64,000 bases of DNA from Craspedostauros australis (lineage: Eukaryota > Bacillariophyta > Bacillariophyceae > Mastogloiales > Achnanthaceae): positions 496,001 to 560,000 of the forward strand of contig JAMXDE010000025.1 in assembly GCA_026770025.1 (NCBI GenBank), written 5' to 3'. Below are positions 1 through 10,842 of this stretch, piece after piece (position 1 is the first letter of the stretch; each line of letters opens with the position of its first letter). Below the pieces are notes generated by a model that was not told the origin of the DNA, did not search any database, and worked only from the letters and a program-made list of their open reading frames with translations. The translations under genes and the position numbers were made by a program.

Positions 1-3000
1 ACGTGTCACCATACACTGACAGCTATGATCCAGTCAAAGATGTGCCCATAGTGACGGCCGCAACCGGATACACGTCCGCTGCAGGCAGACGGTACATACT
101 CGTGTTCAACGAGGCATTGTCGATGCCGAGCCTCGACCATTCGTTGGTCAATCCAAACCAACTGCGGCATCATGGCGTTGACATACAGGACAACCCATAC
201 GCTGGGAAGCCTATGGTCATACGACATGACGAGCAGGGTTTTGCGGCGTGTCTGCAATCAGAGGGTACCACCATATACCTTGACACATGGAGGCCATCAT
301 CCGCAGATCTGAGCCAGCTACCACACATCGTACTGTCCAGCCCGACACCTTGGAACCCAGAACGCGTCCGGTTCCCAGTCATCCCATACCACGAACAGGA
401 AGAGATCGAGGTCCGAAACACGCATGCAGTCCGCTCATCCACCCACCACACTGACATGGATAGCCATTATGGATCCATCAATTGCCATTTCAACCAACGG
501 CTGATTTGGAGTGTGCGTGTGGATGAGAAGGCGATAGACCGCAAGCCTGCGGTGTCAACGGAGATGACGGACAACCCCGATGTCCATATCCCTGGTCCCA
601 TCACAGAGGACGAGATCCAGGTACCGAGATCGTTCCTGTCGGCTGATCGGCACTCGAAGATGACGGCCGAAGAGCTCAGCGATCGGTGGCACCTCAGCCT
701 CGAGCAAGCACGGCTTACTCTTCGAGCTACGACTCGGAACCTCGTGCGATCGGCGGTCATGCCGTTGGCTCGGCGCTATCGTGCCGATCGCATGTACATC
801 CCAAAGCGGATCCAGGGGACTATGGCAACGGATACGATGTATGCCCGATGTGAGGATCTACATGGGCACAAGTACTCGCAGATCTTCGCATCTCCTCAAT
901 TCTTCGTTGAGGCATACCACATGTTCCGGAAGTCGGAGGCACATGAGGCCCTTGACACCTTCGTCCGTGACTATGGAGCTCCGGATATACTCGTCGCAGA
1001 CGGTGCGCCGGAGCAGGTTGGACCGCACAGCCAATTCCGAAAAGGATGTCGCAAGTACAACATCCAGTTGCATGTCACGGAAGTTGAGCGGCACAACCAG
1101 AACCCAGCGGAAGGTGTCATTCGTGAGTTGAGACGGCGGTGGTACAGGGTCATGTTCAGGACGAACTGTCCCAGACGATTGTGGAGCTACGGGTTGACCC
1201 ACCTTGCTGCCATCATGCAGCGCACAGCCAGCAATGCAGGAGGCTTACAGGGACGCACACCGATTGAGCGATTGACTGGTGAGACGCCGGACATTTCGGA
1301 GTACCTCGATTTTGGATTCTACGATCGAGTGTGGTTCAAGCCGAACGCGGGGCTGGGTGAAATACAGGTGGGGCGATTCCTTGGTGTGGCACGGACGACG
1401 GGATCGCTGATGTCATATTGGGTTTTGCCAGCGTCTGGCATTCCCATGGCGCGCACTACGGTGCAGCGGGTGACCACTGTTGAGATGGGCATCGATGCCC
1501 ACAAGGAGAAATTCGTGGCATATGATGCTGCAATAGCTCGGCGTTTCAAAGAGGAGCGGCTGGCGGTCACGGGAGGGAGGCCGCAGCTTTCCGCATGGGC
1601 CGAGCTGAATGACGACGATCCCGACTTTGCGGCCGAGTTCTCTCGCACGTTCAGCAACGGGGACGTCGCGGAGGCCGATGACGCTTTCGACCCTGATACG
1701 TTCGATGGATACCTCAACATGGAGCTATCTATCGATCGCGGGGGAGAGTATCCGGAATTCGCTCGCGTCACAAAGCGGCTTCGCGACAAGGACGGCAAAC
1801 CCATTGGGACGGCGGCCACCAACCCAATCATGGATACGCGGTTGTACGAAGTTGAGTTCAGCGACGGACACCGGCAATCCATGGCAGCAAACGTCATTGC
1901 GGAGAATTTATTCGCACAGATTGACGAAGAAGGCAACCGGCACGTGCTTATCGATGAGATCATTGATCATCGCAAGGATGCCAGTGCCATCACTCAGCAG
2001 AATGCCTTCATCACTGCCAAGAATGGAGTGAAGAGGCGCCGTGAAACAACCATTGGGTGGGATATTCTCATTCAGTGGAAAGACGGCAGCACGACGTGGA
2101 ATGCATTGAAGGATGTCAAGGACTCATACCCAGTACAGCTGGCTGAGTATGCAGTGGACAATCGCATTTCAATGGAGCCAGCATTTGCTTGGTGGGTTCC
2201 CTTCGTGTTGAAAAAGCGCAAGCGAATTCTCGCGAAGGTCAAATCCAAGTATTGGGTTCGAACTCACAAGTATGGTGTTCGCGTGCCAAAGTCGGTGGAG
2301 GAAGCGAAGCAGGTCGACCGTGAAAACGGCAATACCCTGTGGTGGGATTCGATCATGAAGGAGATGAAGAACGTCAGGCCGGCATTCGAGGTGTTCGAGG
2401 GTGATCAATCTGACATACCCAACGGATACCAGGAGATCAAGTGCCACCTGATATTCGATGTGAAGCTCGGCGAGAATTTCAGACGCAAGGCACGACTGGT
2501 CGCCGGGGGACACAAGACATCCACGCCATCATCGATCACATACTCCTCTGTTGTATCCAGAGATTCGGTTCGCATCGCATTGACCATTGCAGCAATGAAC
2601 GACCTGGATGTCATGGCATGCGATATTCAGAATGCCTACCTCACGGCAGATTGCCGCGAGAGAATCTGGACAAGAGCAGGACCCGAATTCGCAGCTGAAG
2701 AAGGAAAGATCATGCTTGTGAAGAAGGCGCTTTACGGGTTGAAGTCATCCGGAGCTGCATTCAGGGCCAAACTGGCTGGCGTTCTGCATGATAGCGGATT
2801 CAGATCGTCGCAGGCAGATCCTGATGTATGGCTACGACCAGCAGCAAAGCCAGACGGATTCGAATACTACGAAATCGTGCTGTGCTACGTTGACGATGTG
2901 ATGGCAATCAGCCATCAACCCAAGCAAGTCATATCCAATATCTCAGCTGTGTTCAAGCTGAAAGGGGACAAAGTCGAGCCACCGGATATGTACCTTGGAG

Positions 3001-3965
3001 CATCGCTCGACAAGAAGGCGAACGAGAACGGCACCATGTGCTGGCGCATTTCATCAGAGAAGTACTGCAAGGCGGCTATCGAGAACGTGGAGTCAAAGCT
3101 GTCCGAAGAAGGTCTGCGACTACCATCGGGATGCAAGACACCATTCACATCTGGATATCATCCAGCTGAGGATACTACAGCAGAGCTCAAGGCAGATGGG
3201 CTACAACGATTCCAAGAGCTGATTGGTGTGCTGCGGTGGGCAATCGAGATCGGACGGGTCGACATCTTGCTCGAGGTCTCCCTCTTATCTTCGTTCTTGG
3301 CGATGCCAAGGGTGGGACGTCTACAGCAGGTGTATCACATCTTTGGATACCTCAAGAACACGAGCAAGCGCTCGATGTTGATGGATCCAGACCACCCAAG
3401 GATTTCGGAGGATCGATTCCAATCGTTTGAATGGGAAGATTTCTACCGAGACGCCGAAGAGCAGATACCCACTAATGCACCCAAGCCCAGAGGAAACGTT
3501 GCTTCCACCCACTGCTTTGTGGATGCCAGTCACGCAGCAGACAAAGCAACCCGCAGGTCGCAGACAGGCATCTTGATCTTCATGAATCGAGCGCCAGTCA
3601 TGTGGTACAGCAAACGACAGAACTCAGTCGAAACATCCACGTTTGGTTCGGAGTTCACTGCAATGCGGCAAGCTGTGGAAATGGTATCGTCGCTACGATA
3701 CAAACTCAGGATGTTTGGCGTCCCGTTGGAGGGACCGACCAATATGTTCTGTGACAATGAAGCGGTGTACAAGAATGCATCGACACCCCACTCCACACTC
3801 TCCAAGAAGCATCACAGCATATCATATCACCGGTGCAGGGAAGCTGTGGCAAGTGGGATCATTAGAGTCGCGAAAGAGGACACACTGACCAATCTGGCAG
3901 ATGTATTCACCAAGACCATGGCGGCCCCAAAACGGGAGACGCTTTTGGGTAGGTTTCTGTATTAA
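1..3965 (+). CDS. Copia-type retrotransposon polyprotein E (5' part lies outside the window)
   Basis: The frame is open from the left edge to a TAA at 3963-3965, about 1320 residues. It opens just after the expected protease, in the conserved linker before integrase. Integrase spans roughly residues 235-500. A chromodomain-like stretch follows (about 575-720, with WDILIQWKDGSTTW near 690), then reverse transcriptase (about 790-1010, with YVDD near 961) and RNase H (about 1160-1310). Integrase ahead of reverse transcriptase is the Copia order. The whole visible frame is uninterrupted. The chromodomain-like module and the RNase H wording resemble element F, so the two are probably the same broad lineage, similar to diatom CoDi elements; the lineage name is inference. 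Gag, protease and the 5' LTR would lie left of position 1, so age cannot be judged from LTRs. Confidence 0.9.
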   Translation, partial: VSPYTDSYDPVKDVPIVTAATGYTSAAGRRYILVFNEALSMPSLDHSLVNPNQLRHHGVDIQDNPYAGKPMVIRHDEQGFAACLQSEGTTIYLDTWRPSSADLSQLPHIVLSSPTPWNPERVRFPVIPYHEQEEIEVRNTHAVRSSTHHTDMDSHYGSINCHFNQRLIWSVRVDEKAIDRKPAVSTEMTDNPDVHIPGPITEDEIQVPRSFLSADRHSKMTAEELSDRWHLSLEQARLTLRATTRNLVRSAVMPLARRYRADRMYIPKRIQGTMATDTMYARCEDLHGHKYSQIFASPQFFVEAYHMFRKSEAHEALDTFVRDYGAPDILVADGAPEQVGPHSQFRKGCRKYNIQLHVTEVERHNQNPAEGVIRELRRRWYRVMFRTNCPRRLWSYGLTHLAAIMQRTASNAGGLQGRTPIERLTGETPDISEYLDFGFYDRVWFKPNAGLGEIQVGRFLGVARTTGSLMSYWVLPASGIPMARTTVQRVTTVEMGIDAHKEKFVAYDAAIARRFKEERLAVTGGRPQLSAWAELNDDDPDFAAEFSRTFSNGDVAEADDAFDPDTFDGYLNMELSIDRGGEYPEFARVTKRLRDKDGKPIGTAATNPIMDTRLYEVEFSDGHRQSMAANVIAENLFAQIDEEGNRHVLIDEIIDHRKDASAITQQNAFITAKNGVKRRRETTIGWDILIQWKDGSTTWNALKDVKDSYPVQLAEYAVDNRISMEPAFAWWVPFVLKKRKRILAKVKSKYWVRTHKYGVRVPKSVEEAKQVDRENGNTLWWDSIMKEMKNVRPAFEVFEGDQSDIPNGYQEIKCHLIFDVKLGENFRRKARLVAGGHKTSTPSSITYSSVVSRDSVRIALTIAAMNDLDVMACDIQNAYLTADCRERIWTRAGPEFAAEEGKIMLVKKALYGLKSSGAAFRAKLAGVLHDSGFRSSQADPDVWLRPAAKPDGFEYYEIVLCYVDDVMAISHQPKQVISNISAVFKLKGDKVEPPDMYLGASLDKKANENGTMCWRISSEKYCKAAIENVESKLSEEGLRLPSGCKTPFTSGYHPAEDTTAELKADGLQRFQELIGVLRWAIEIGRVDILLEVSLLSSFLAMPRVGRLQQVYHIFGYLKNTSKRSMLMDPDHPRISEDRFQSFEWEDFYRDAEEQIPTNAPKPRGNVASTHCFVDASHAADKATRRSQTGILIFMNRAPVMWYSKRQNSVETSTFGSEFTAMRQAVEMVSSLRYKLRMFGVPLEGPTNMFCDNEAVYKNASTPHSTLSKKHHSISYHRCREAVASGIIRVAKEDTLTNLADVFTKTMAAPKRETLLGRFLY

Positions 3966-5082
3966 CAGATAGCCATGGGGAGTCGCATGAAGGGTAGCGA
4001 ACGCGCGAGGTTTTTTGGGAGGCAAAATGCCGTTTTTCCTGCGCGCATACTACAACGATGAGGGGCGTTGTATAGGCACAGATGGCAGTCAGGCATACAG
4101 CCAGCATATGCCAATTCAACGAGGGGACAGAGCGAGTTTTAGGGTCAAACGAGTCGCGTAGCTCGTATTGGTCAAAGATTCTGTGACCGTACAGTCATAA
4201 GCAACCAAGGTGGAGTGTTTGTGGCTGAAACAACACAAAGGGAAAAAACGAACAGAGCATGTGTCTTTGTTGGATTCATGGCATGCGGTCACAATCTGGT
4301 TCACAACAAGGAGTGTATCAGCAATACACCAACAACAGATAAGCAATAGAAGACTGTCATCTGTGTGCCTGCGAGTGCTTCATTTCGCGTCCTGAGCACG
4401 CAAGCAAGCCAGAATCATTCGCTCGAATATGACGAAAGAATCTCGGAATCTTCAGAAACAAATAATCTACGAACCGAGAGGAATCTAACGTCAGTGGGAA
4501 CACGAGGAGCAGAACATGAACGTCAGCAGAGGAGCAAGACCAGATATATATGGATGAGAGGAACCACTTAGGTAAGACGTCAGGATTAGAGACTGACGCA
4601 ATCGAGTTCCTGAATCTCTGTCTGACACAACCAAGACCAAATAAGACAACAACACGACGAACTGCGGGAAACTGGCGCAGGTCGAGGATTCACATCGCGG
4701 TGGATCGTTAGGAATTAGGAAATGATCTGACTCAATAGGAGTCAGAACTACACGAGTTTGCAGGGCAACTGGAGATTGACATGAGTTGACTTTTGACAGA
4801 CAAGTCGAGCTCATAAATCGCAGAGAAAGAGGAATCACCAACCTACAAACCCGGGATAACAGAACAACTAACTTAGTGAACCAATTGTAGCCCCACCCGG
4901 TCTACATGAGCAACAGGATTGAGACCTGTTTCAACATGCTCGTGCCCTGCCGACGACACTGCCACTAGCACGATTGTCATGTATTGGCGGAGCAGAGTAG
5001 AATAGAGCAGAGCGCAACAAATGCACTCCATACAATGCTCATATGCTATACTATGCTGTGATGTGATGTGCTAGTGCAGCTC
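3966..5082. other. Non-coding tail of element E, probably containing its 3' LTR
   Basis: No convincing gene. Purine-rich runs that could be the polypurine tract occur at 3974-3981 and 4010-4026, so the 3' LTR should begin close after the stop codon. A TATA-like stretch lies at 4543-4551. Without the 5' LTR for comparison the boundaries cannot be fixed. Short open frames on both strands here match nothing I recognise. Confidence 0.4.
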
Positions 5083-5560
5083 CTATAATATGTTACATAC
5101 TCGTACACTAAGAGCACAGTCCACTACTCCATGTACTGCTTCGGGCTTGCTAGATGGAGCAGATTGGACTTCCTCTCTTTGGGGTGCGTCGCCATTGGAC
5201 GCCTCTTCGTTGATTGTCGCGTCCTCCTTGCCGTCATGCCCGCATTCGTTCCGCTTGGCCTCCTGTCCTGTTTGTGTTGATTGGATGTTTTGCTCCTTTG
5301 CTGCAGAAGGGTCCATCTCTTCGCTGCCATCGCGTGTTGACGAAGACCCCATTACCTCACTGGGATCATCTTGTGCTGAACATGATCAAGTCTTTGCGCT
5401 GGTCTCGTCTTGCGGAGTGGGCACCGCAGATGCAGATGCTGTCTCCAAAATGATGGTTGTTTGTGAAGCCTTCTTGGTGCTGGCATCAGCTTCTTTCGTT
5501 TGTGCGTTGTCTCTTGCACGTCCCATGGTGCTGAGAACCCCAATGGTGGCCAACGATGCA

Positions 5561-6242
5561 TGTTGGAAATCCGGGGTTAGTGTTAGTAAGAACTAATTGG
5601 TTGTTAGATCGTACTATTCAGAACTGTGAGCTCATTCTCTTCAGCTCCTTTGCCTTTCGTTTCCCATATAGCATCTCCTGCAGCAGCACCGTGTTATACT
5701 GTTGCATTCATGCATCTCATCATCATGAATCATCGCTTGCATACATGAGATCGCATCCGCAGGCATCCTTTGTCATGCATATCGTCGTGCATATCCGTAG
5801 GCATTCTTTCCATGCACCTCGTTGTGCATATCCTTATTCTACATTCCCTGCGGTACGATTCCACAGTCTTGCGTTTCGCTCTTGATCTCCTGACACCAAA
5901 CTTTACGATTGGTGTCATGATTGATGTCATGATTGATGCCCTTTCTGAGTTGTTCTAGTCCGTGGGTGACACGTGCCATGATCTCCAGATGGGGTGATCA
6001 TCAATGTGTCGGTCATCATCTTCCTTCACATGGTTTAGGTGTCGTGGCCTTTTCTTGATTCATAGAGGACAGGCTTGTTTGCTTGGTAAGACTGAGATCA
6101 TTCCCGTGTGATTCGTGTCGTGGGTGGAATGGACAATATTCAATGGTGTGACGAATAATATCCAAAGGTATGACAAATAATGTTGAGAGTTGCGGCAATC
6201 ATGGGTATCTTTCCGACAGAGTCGTACCCTCGATTCCTGACA
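5561..6242 (-). repeat. Solo LTR of the A family, with target duplication
   Basis: This 682-bp LTR starts TGTTGGAAATCCGGGG and ends CGATTCCTGACA as written on the plus strand. It differs from the 3' LTR of element A at only a handful of places. GATGCA flanks it on both sides (5555-5560 and 6243-6248), a perfect 6-bp duplication. No internal element sequence remains, so it arose by LTR-LTR recombination after insertion. Orientation is assigned from element A, whose coding strand is minus. Confidence 0.92.
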
Positions 6243-7721
6243 GATGCAACAGCTGGGGCCAACAGCTGTGATGAGGCAATGCCCACCTTCTGCTGACCTT
6301 TGCTCTCCTCAGACACCACTGCGCCTTGTTTTGCCTGTGAGCTTGTGGCTGCGGCCGTCGCGGATTGGGCCGGGTTGTCCATGACTTCATAGGGATCCAT
6401 CTTGTGGCACACAATGACATCGCCGCTCTCACTGTCGTACACTTCGAAGCTCATGCTGTCGTAGTTCACGAGGTCGATGACTGGTGCTGCACCAGCTGGG
6501 TTGTTGGTAGACTTGTCGGCGCCAGTGCTGTGTGCTGAATCGCGTGATGCAAGGGCGTCGTCTCCGCCACCAGTCCATGGATCCTCGTACGAATGCTTCT
6601 CCTCCATGGAGTCGCTGATACCGATGACGCCATCGGAATGACTCTGCGATGGTCGATTCTGCTGGTGATCATCGTTACCCTCGTTGTCACCGGAGCAGTG
6701 GTCGTCTTCGTCGTCGAGCACAATGATCTCTTCGACATTTCGCGAGCGGGAGGCACTCTCTGCTGGGGGTTGTTGCTCGATGAAATAATTCCCAGGTGAC
6801 GCACCACCATGGCTTCCATGGTCGGTGGCATCAATTGGGTCATGTTCAGCCGGAGCACCACCAACATCAGCATTGTCGCAATCCTTTTCTGCATTCTTCA
6901 ACAACTTGGTCATGGTCGCTGCGCCAACCCCAAGAACAACTGCTGCACCTGCGACTACTCCAGTCGCGGCGTTCTTGGTGACATCGTCCGATAACGACTT
7001 CTCTGAGCTGACCGACATGTGGGATGAGTTACGCTCGATGTGTCCAGTCGAAACAGTTGCTGATGCTTCTTGAGCGGCGTCGGCAACATCGTTTGTTGAG
7101 GCCGCAGACTCGTTGTCGGTGCAACTGCTATCGACAGGATTCGAGTTGGCGCTTGCGCTCGTCACCACGCTGACTGCAGGGCTGCCGTCAGCTGTGACTT
7201 TGGCTTTGGCTGTGGTCGTGGTTTTGGCTGCAGCTGCCATAGATGCCGCTGTAACAACTGCTGCGGCCATGCCAATAGCTGCAGTGGTTGTCAATGCGTT
7301 GGCGTCGTCGTCCTTGTTGCTGTTGTCATCTTTCCCAAAGCCGCGATCGCTCTGCGTTGTGGATAGGCCCGATTGGTCTTGGTGCCCAACCAGCGCCCCA
7401 ACCTTTTCCGAGTCAGAGTCCAACAGGCTGTTCAAGACGGACTCATTGAACGACGAAGAGCGTTCGTTTTCCGCAAAGCTGGAAGACAACTTCCTGGTGG
7501 AAGCTGCACCAGATCTCACCGACCGTTCATTCTCGGAGACGGTGAATTCGGAGGCTGTGGATTGACCGCTGTTCGTTCCTCGCGCAGGCATGAGAACTTC
7601 CATGCCCTGGACGACTGGGATGTCATCAGATGAATGTATGGTTTCCACAAGGTGGCCAACTATCACTGGGTTGGCTGCACCGGCGATCAGTTCTTGCTCT
7701 TCAGATCCCGGTTGACACGCA

Positions 7722-8432
7722 TGTTGGAAATCCGGGGTAACCCAGCCTTATTAGTTATATCTGATTACCTATTCCTGTTGTTGCATTCTCAGAACTGTGA
7801 GCATAACATCTTCATCTCTTTCAATTCCAATTCCCATAGCATGTATAATCCACAGTAACATTGTGAGATACTGCTGTGTTCATCATGTCATGCAGCATGT
7901 ACTTCATGTACATCTCATCAAGCATCTCTTCATGCACTTCATCATATATTTCAGTAGTTTCATTTTGCTCAACATTCATGCGGCACATTTCTGCAGTCAT
8001 GCATCCATCTTGTCACAGGTTTTGTCCTTGATCTCTTGACACCTTTTCTTATGATTGGTGTCGAGCTTGATGTCCTTTCTGAATTGTTCTAGTCCGCAGG
8101 TGGCACGTGTTTCGGTTCTCCAGATGGGGTGATCACAGACCTGCTGGTCATTGATGTTTCTCCTGTGACGTTGTTGTTTGGATCGTCACGATGTCATGCT
8201 TGATGTTGGGACATCCTGTTTTTCGATGTCATGGCTTTTCTTGATTCAGAGAGGACAGGCTTGTTTTCTTGTCAAGACTGAGATCAGTCACGTTTGTCTT
8301 GAGTCACAGGTGTGATGAATAGGACTCAAAGGTGTGATCAACAGGAGTTGATTTGTTCAGTCGTGATTGATAAAGTTGGGAGGTGCGGCAATCATGGGTA
8401 TCTTGACAAAGTTGTACCCTCAATTCCTAACA
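7722..8432 (-). repeat. Solo LTR of the same superfamily, more diverged
   Basis: This 711-bp LTR starts TGTTGGAAATCCGGGGTAAC and ends CAATTCCTAACA on the plus strand. The ends match the A-family LTR but the middle is clearly diverged, so it is a different subfamily. Flanks read CACGCA on the left and CACGCG on the right, a 5-6 bp duplication with one change. It lies in the same host reading frame as the solo LTR at 5561. Confidence 0.88.
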
Positions 8433-10083
8433 CACGCGTCCTTGCTGACAGATTCGTCCTTGTTGCTGGTTTTGTATGAACTACCAGCAGCCAGTTTGGC
8501 TGCAGCAAGGTCCATGATGTCTTCGAGAGGAGCCGGAGGAGGCCTGTTGGTCTCTGCAAGAGGTTCAATGCCTTCTCTCTGCATCTGCAAGTGAATCATT
8601 GCTGCAATCTTCGCCTCGTAGTTGGATGATGTCAAAGAAGAGAGGTCGATGGCACGGACCTCGCCATTTTTGACACCTTCGGAACGATTCGTGTAGACAT
8701 CCCTGGATGCCAGGCTGGATGTTCCACTTGCGCTGCTCTCTGCCGACGGACGCGACTGCTTGCTGCCACCGACGTTCTGCGTTGTTTCTGTTGCTGTTCC
8801 ACCAACGGATGATGATATGTCTCGTGTGTTGGAAGATGATGCAGTTGCTGCTGCCACGGCCGCTGCAGCGCCAACTGCGGCTGCTCCGACCATGGCCCCA
8901 GAAATGAAATGACCGTTGCTGGTGCTGCCATTGGAACGGTTGGAGCGTGACTCTCCGTTGGAGTACGTCGAATTGTCGTTGTATACCGATCCGCTTGACA
9001 GCGTGTCGTTGCACCATGTAGGCCTGTGTGACGAGCTGGCTCCTGTGATCACGCTTGGTCGATGGTGTTCGTGGAATTGTTGCGTGCTGGACGAGTCTGA
9101 TTCGTTGAAGCGGACCGACTTGTGCGATCCTTCATCTATGACCGAAACGGCCCGCACTTCAATGCTGTCGGTCTGTTCTCCGCTGTTGGTAGCTTGCGTC
9201 ATGGTCACAGCTGAGGGTTGGGCATTTCGTGCCAATTTCTTGGCCTGCTGTTGATCGTTCGACTGCTGGTCGGCCTCGGACCCAGAAGACAAGGATGCGG
9301 AACATGTTGTTTGCGCCAATTGCAGGTGGTTTGGAGCAAGCACACGGTTTGCAACGTGTGCTCCCGCTAGAATCTCGATGCCTGTTGCAGAGGCTGTTGG
9401 CGACGCGGTTCGGACCTGCATCATGCTGTTGTCGCGTCGCTGGTTGGAGACGTGATCCGTGACGTCCATGGATGTGGCCTGACCATCATGATTGTTGTGA
9501 ATGCTTGAGATGGTGCTCTTTTCGACGCCGGCACTCGCATTCTTGCTTTGTCCAATGCTGGATGGTGGTTCCTTGCCAAGAGAATTGTCGCAGAACGTTG
9601 GCATCGACTGAGAGGCTGCAATTGCACCAAAGGCCGCCACTGCCTGCTTACCACGAATCTTTCTGACCGAAGTAGGTGCAGGGATAACAGATACTGAGCC
9701 TTCTGCCTCTTTCCTGGACTGTGCTACAATGGCAGGGTGCTTTGGGCTTGGTTCTCTTCGACTCGGACGCAGCTCGACGCCACTGAGCATGCGCTGGCTG
9801 TGCTGTGTTGAGTGGAGGGTGTGGACTTGGCTGAAGTGGCTCTGCTGCCTGCCGTCGTGGCATTGCGTTGGTCGACGGAGGTTGCGGTTGACGTTGCTGC
9901 TTTGAGCACAGTGGGGGTGGTGTTCGGTTGAGTGTCCATAGTTTCCCCACCCTTCTCTGACTTGGATGCATCATTGCCGGCAGCCTTTCTTCCAAACATT
10001 GTCCCTACAAATCCCAGCGTCACGGACACAAGGCCCAGTTTGGCCCCTTGCTTGCGCTGCTGCTGTGATGGCAAAGATGACAC

Positions 10084-10650
10084 TGTAGCATCGTGTGTGC
10101 TCGTTGCTTCGCACAGTCATCGCGTTGTCTTGTGGAGGAAGAGTAGCACGATGTCTCTTCCTCTGTTTTGACTTGTTTTGCATGACATGGAATCCGTTCC
10201 CTGTGACGTAGAAGGCGGATCAGCGAGGGTAAACACGAAATAGCTCTAAATATACCATCGCCGTTTCTCCCAAAAGCAAGCAAACCAGTGGCAACAAGGG
10301 GCCAACACTCCACAACTGGTGTTATCGTGAGTGCATCCGCTGCGACCTGGGGTCGTGCTGCGAGTTGGATTGTTCAGACGTGCGTGCGATTCGGGTACTC
10401 CGATCCGGGACACCCGGCAAGTCCATTGGAACGTGCGTCGTTTGACTCATTTGACCAAAGAGATGAATCGAGGCTGTTTAATCGAATTAGTCTTACCTCC
10501 ACAATCTGTGTCGTTGCATTCGCTGAAAATGACCTATTGATGTCGTATCGTTAAGTATTATATTTAACGATATCGTCTATTGGTGTCCAATGACCGCCGT
10601 TGTGACTGTAGTTGTTTAAGTCACGAATCAATCTGATGCACAACTGAAAG
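10084..10650. other. Upstream region of the disordered-protein gene; no gene seen
   Basis: On the minus strand a TATA-like TATATTTA (10247-10254) lies about 165 bp before the likely ATG at 10083 and could be core promoter; this is weak. AT-rich sequence at 10545-10575 leads into the 20-bp repeat array. No recognisable coding sequence. Confidence 0.25.
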
Positions 10651-10842
10651 TGCATTTAATGCACTCCAAATGCATTTAATGCACTTCAATTGCATTTAAT
10701 GCACTTCAAATGCATTTAATGCACTCCAAATGCATTTAATGCACTCCAAATGCATTTAATGCACTTCAACTGCATTTTTTGAACTCCAAGTGCATTTAAT
10801 GCACTTCAAATGCATTTTTTGAACTCCAAGTGCATTTTTTGA
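10651..10842. repeat. Tandem array of a 20-bp near-palindromic unit (array 1)
   Basis: About nine and a half units of exactly 20 bp, consensus TGCATTTAATGCACTYCAAA. The core TGCATTTAATGCA is palindromic apart from its central base. A second unit type, TGCATTTTTTGAACTCCAAG, is interspersed at 10771, 10811 and 10831. There are no unique spacers. Confidence 0.95.

Larger units (their letters stand above)
5083..10083 (-). pseudogene. Disordered Ser/Ala-rich host protein gene interrupted by two solo LTRs
   Basis: Not recognised as a known family. One minus-strand frame runs 9790-8433, resumes 7721-6243 and again 5560-5386. Removing each solo LTR with one target-duplication copy keeps it in frame. 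A likely N-terminus (10083-9724, starting MSSLPSQQQRKQGAK) lies in another frame, so a short intron or a frameshift must join them. The product is rich in Ser, Ala, Asn and Asp, mostly disordered, with four hydrophobic stretches: LGLVSVTLGFVGTMFG near the N-terminus, and three Ala/Gly/Val blocks at about 8850-8900, 7190-7270 and 6900-6970 that could cross or sit on a membrane. A more conserved-looking piece, VYDSESGDVIVCHKMDPYEV, lies near 6400. After a TGA at 5388-5386 the same frame stays open to 5083, so the TGA may be premature or the true end. The LTRs sit in coding sequence and supply stops, so this copy is probably dead, recently so. Confidence 0.55.

Noticed and set aside
4491-4841. 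A 116-codon minus-strand frame in the tail of element E
   Set aside because: Compositionally unlike the confident genes, no domain, and it sits where the 3' LTR of E is expected.
5090-5596. A 168-codon plus-strand frame
   Set aside because: Runs into the solo LTR and lies opposite the in-frame tail of the disordered-protein gene, which fits better as the coding strand.
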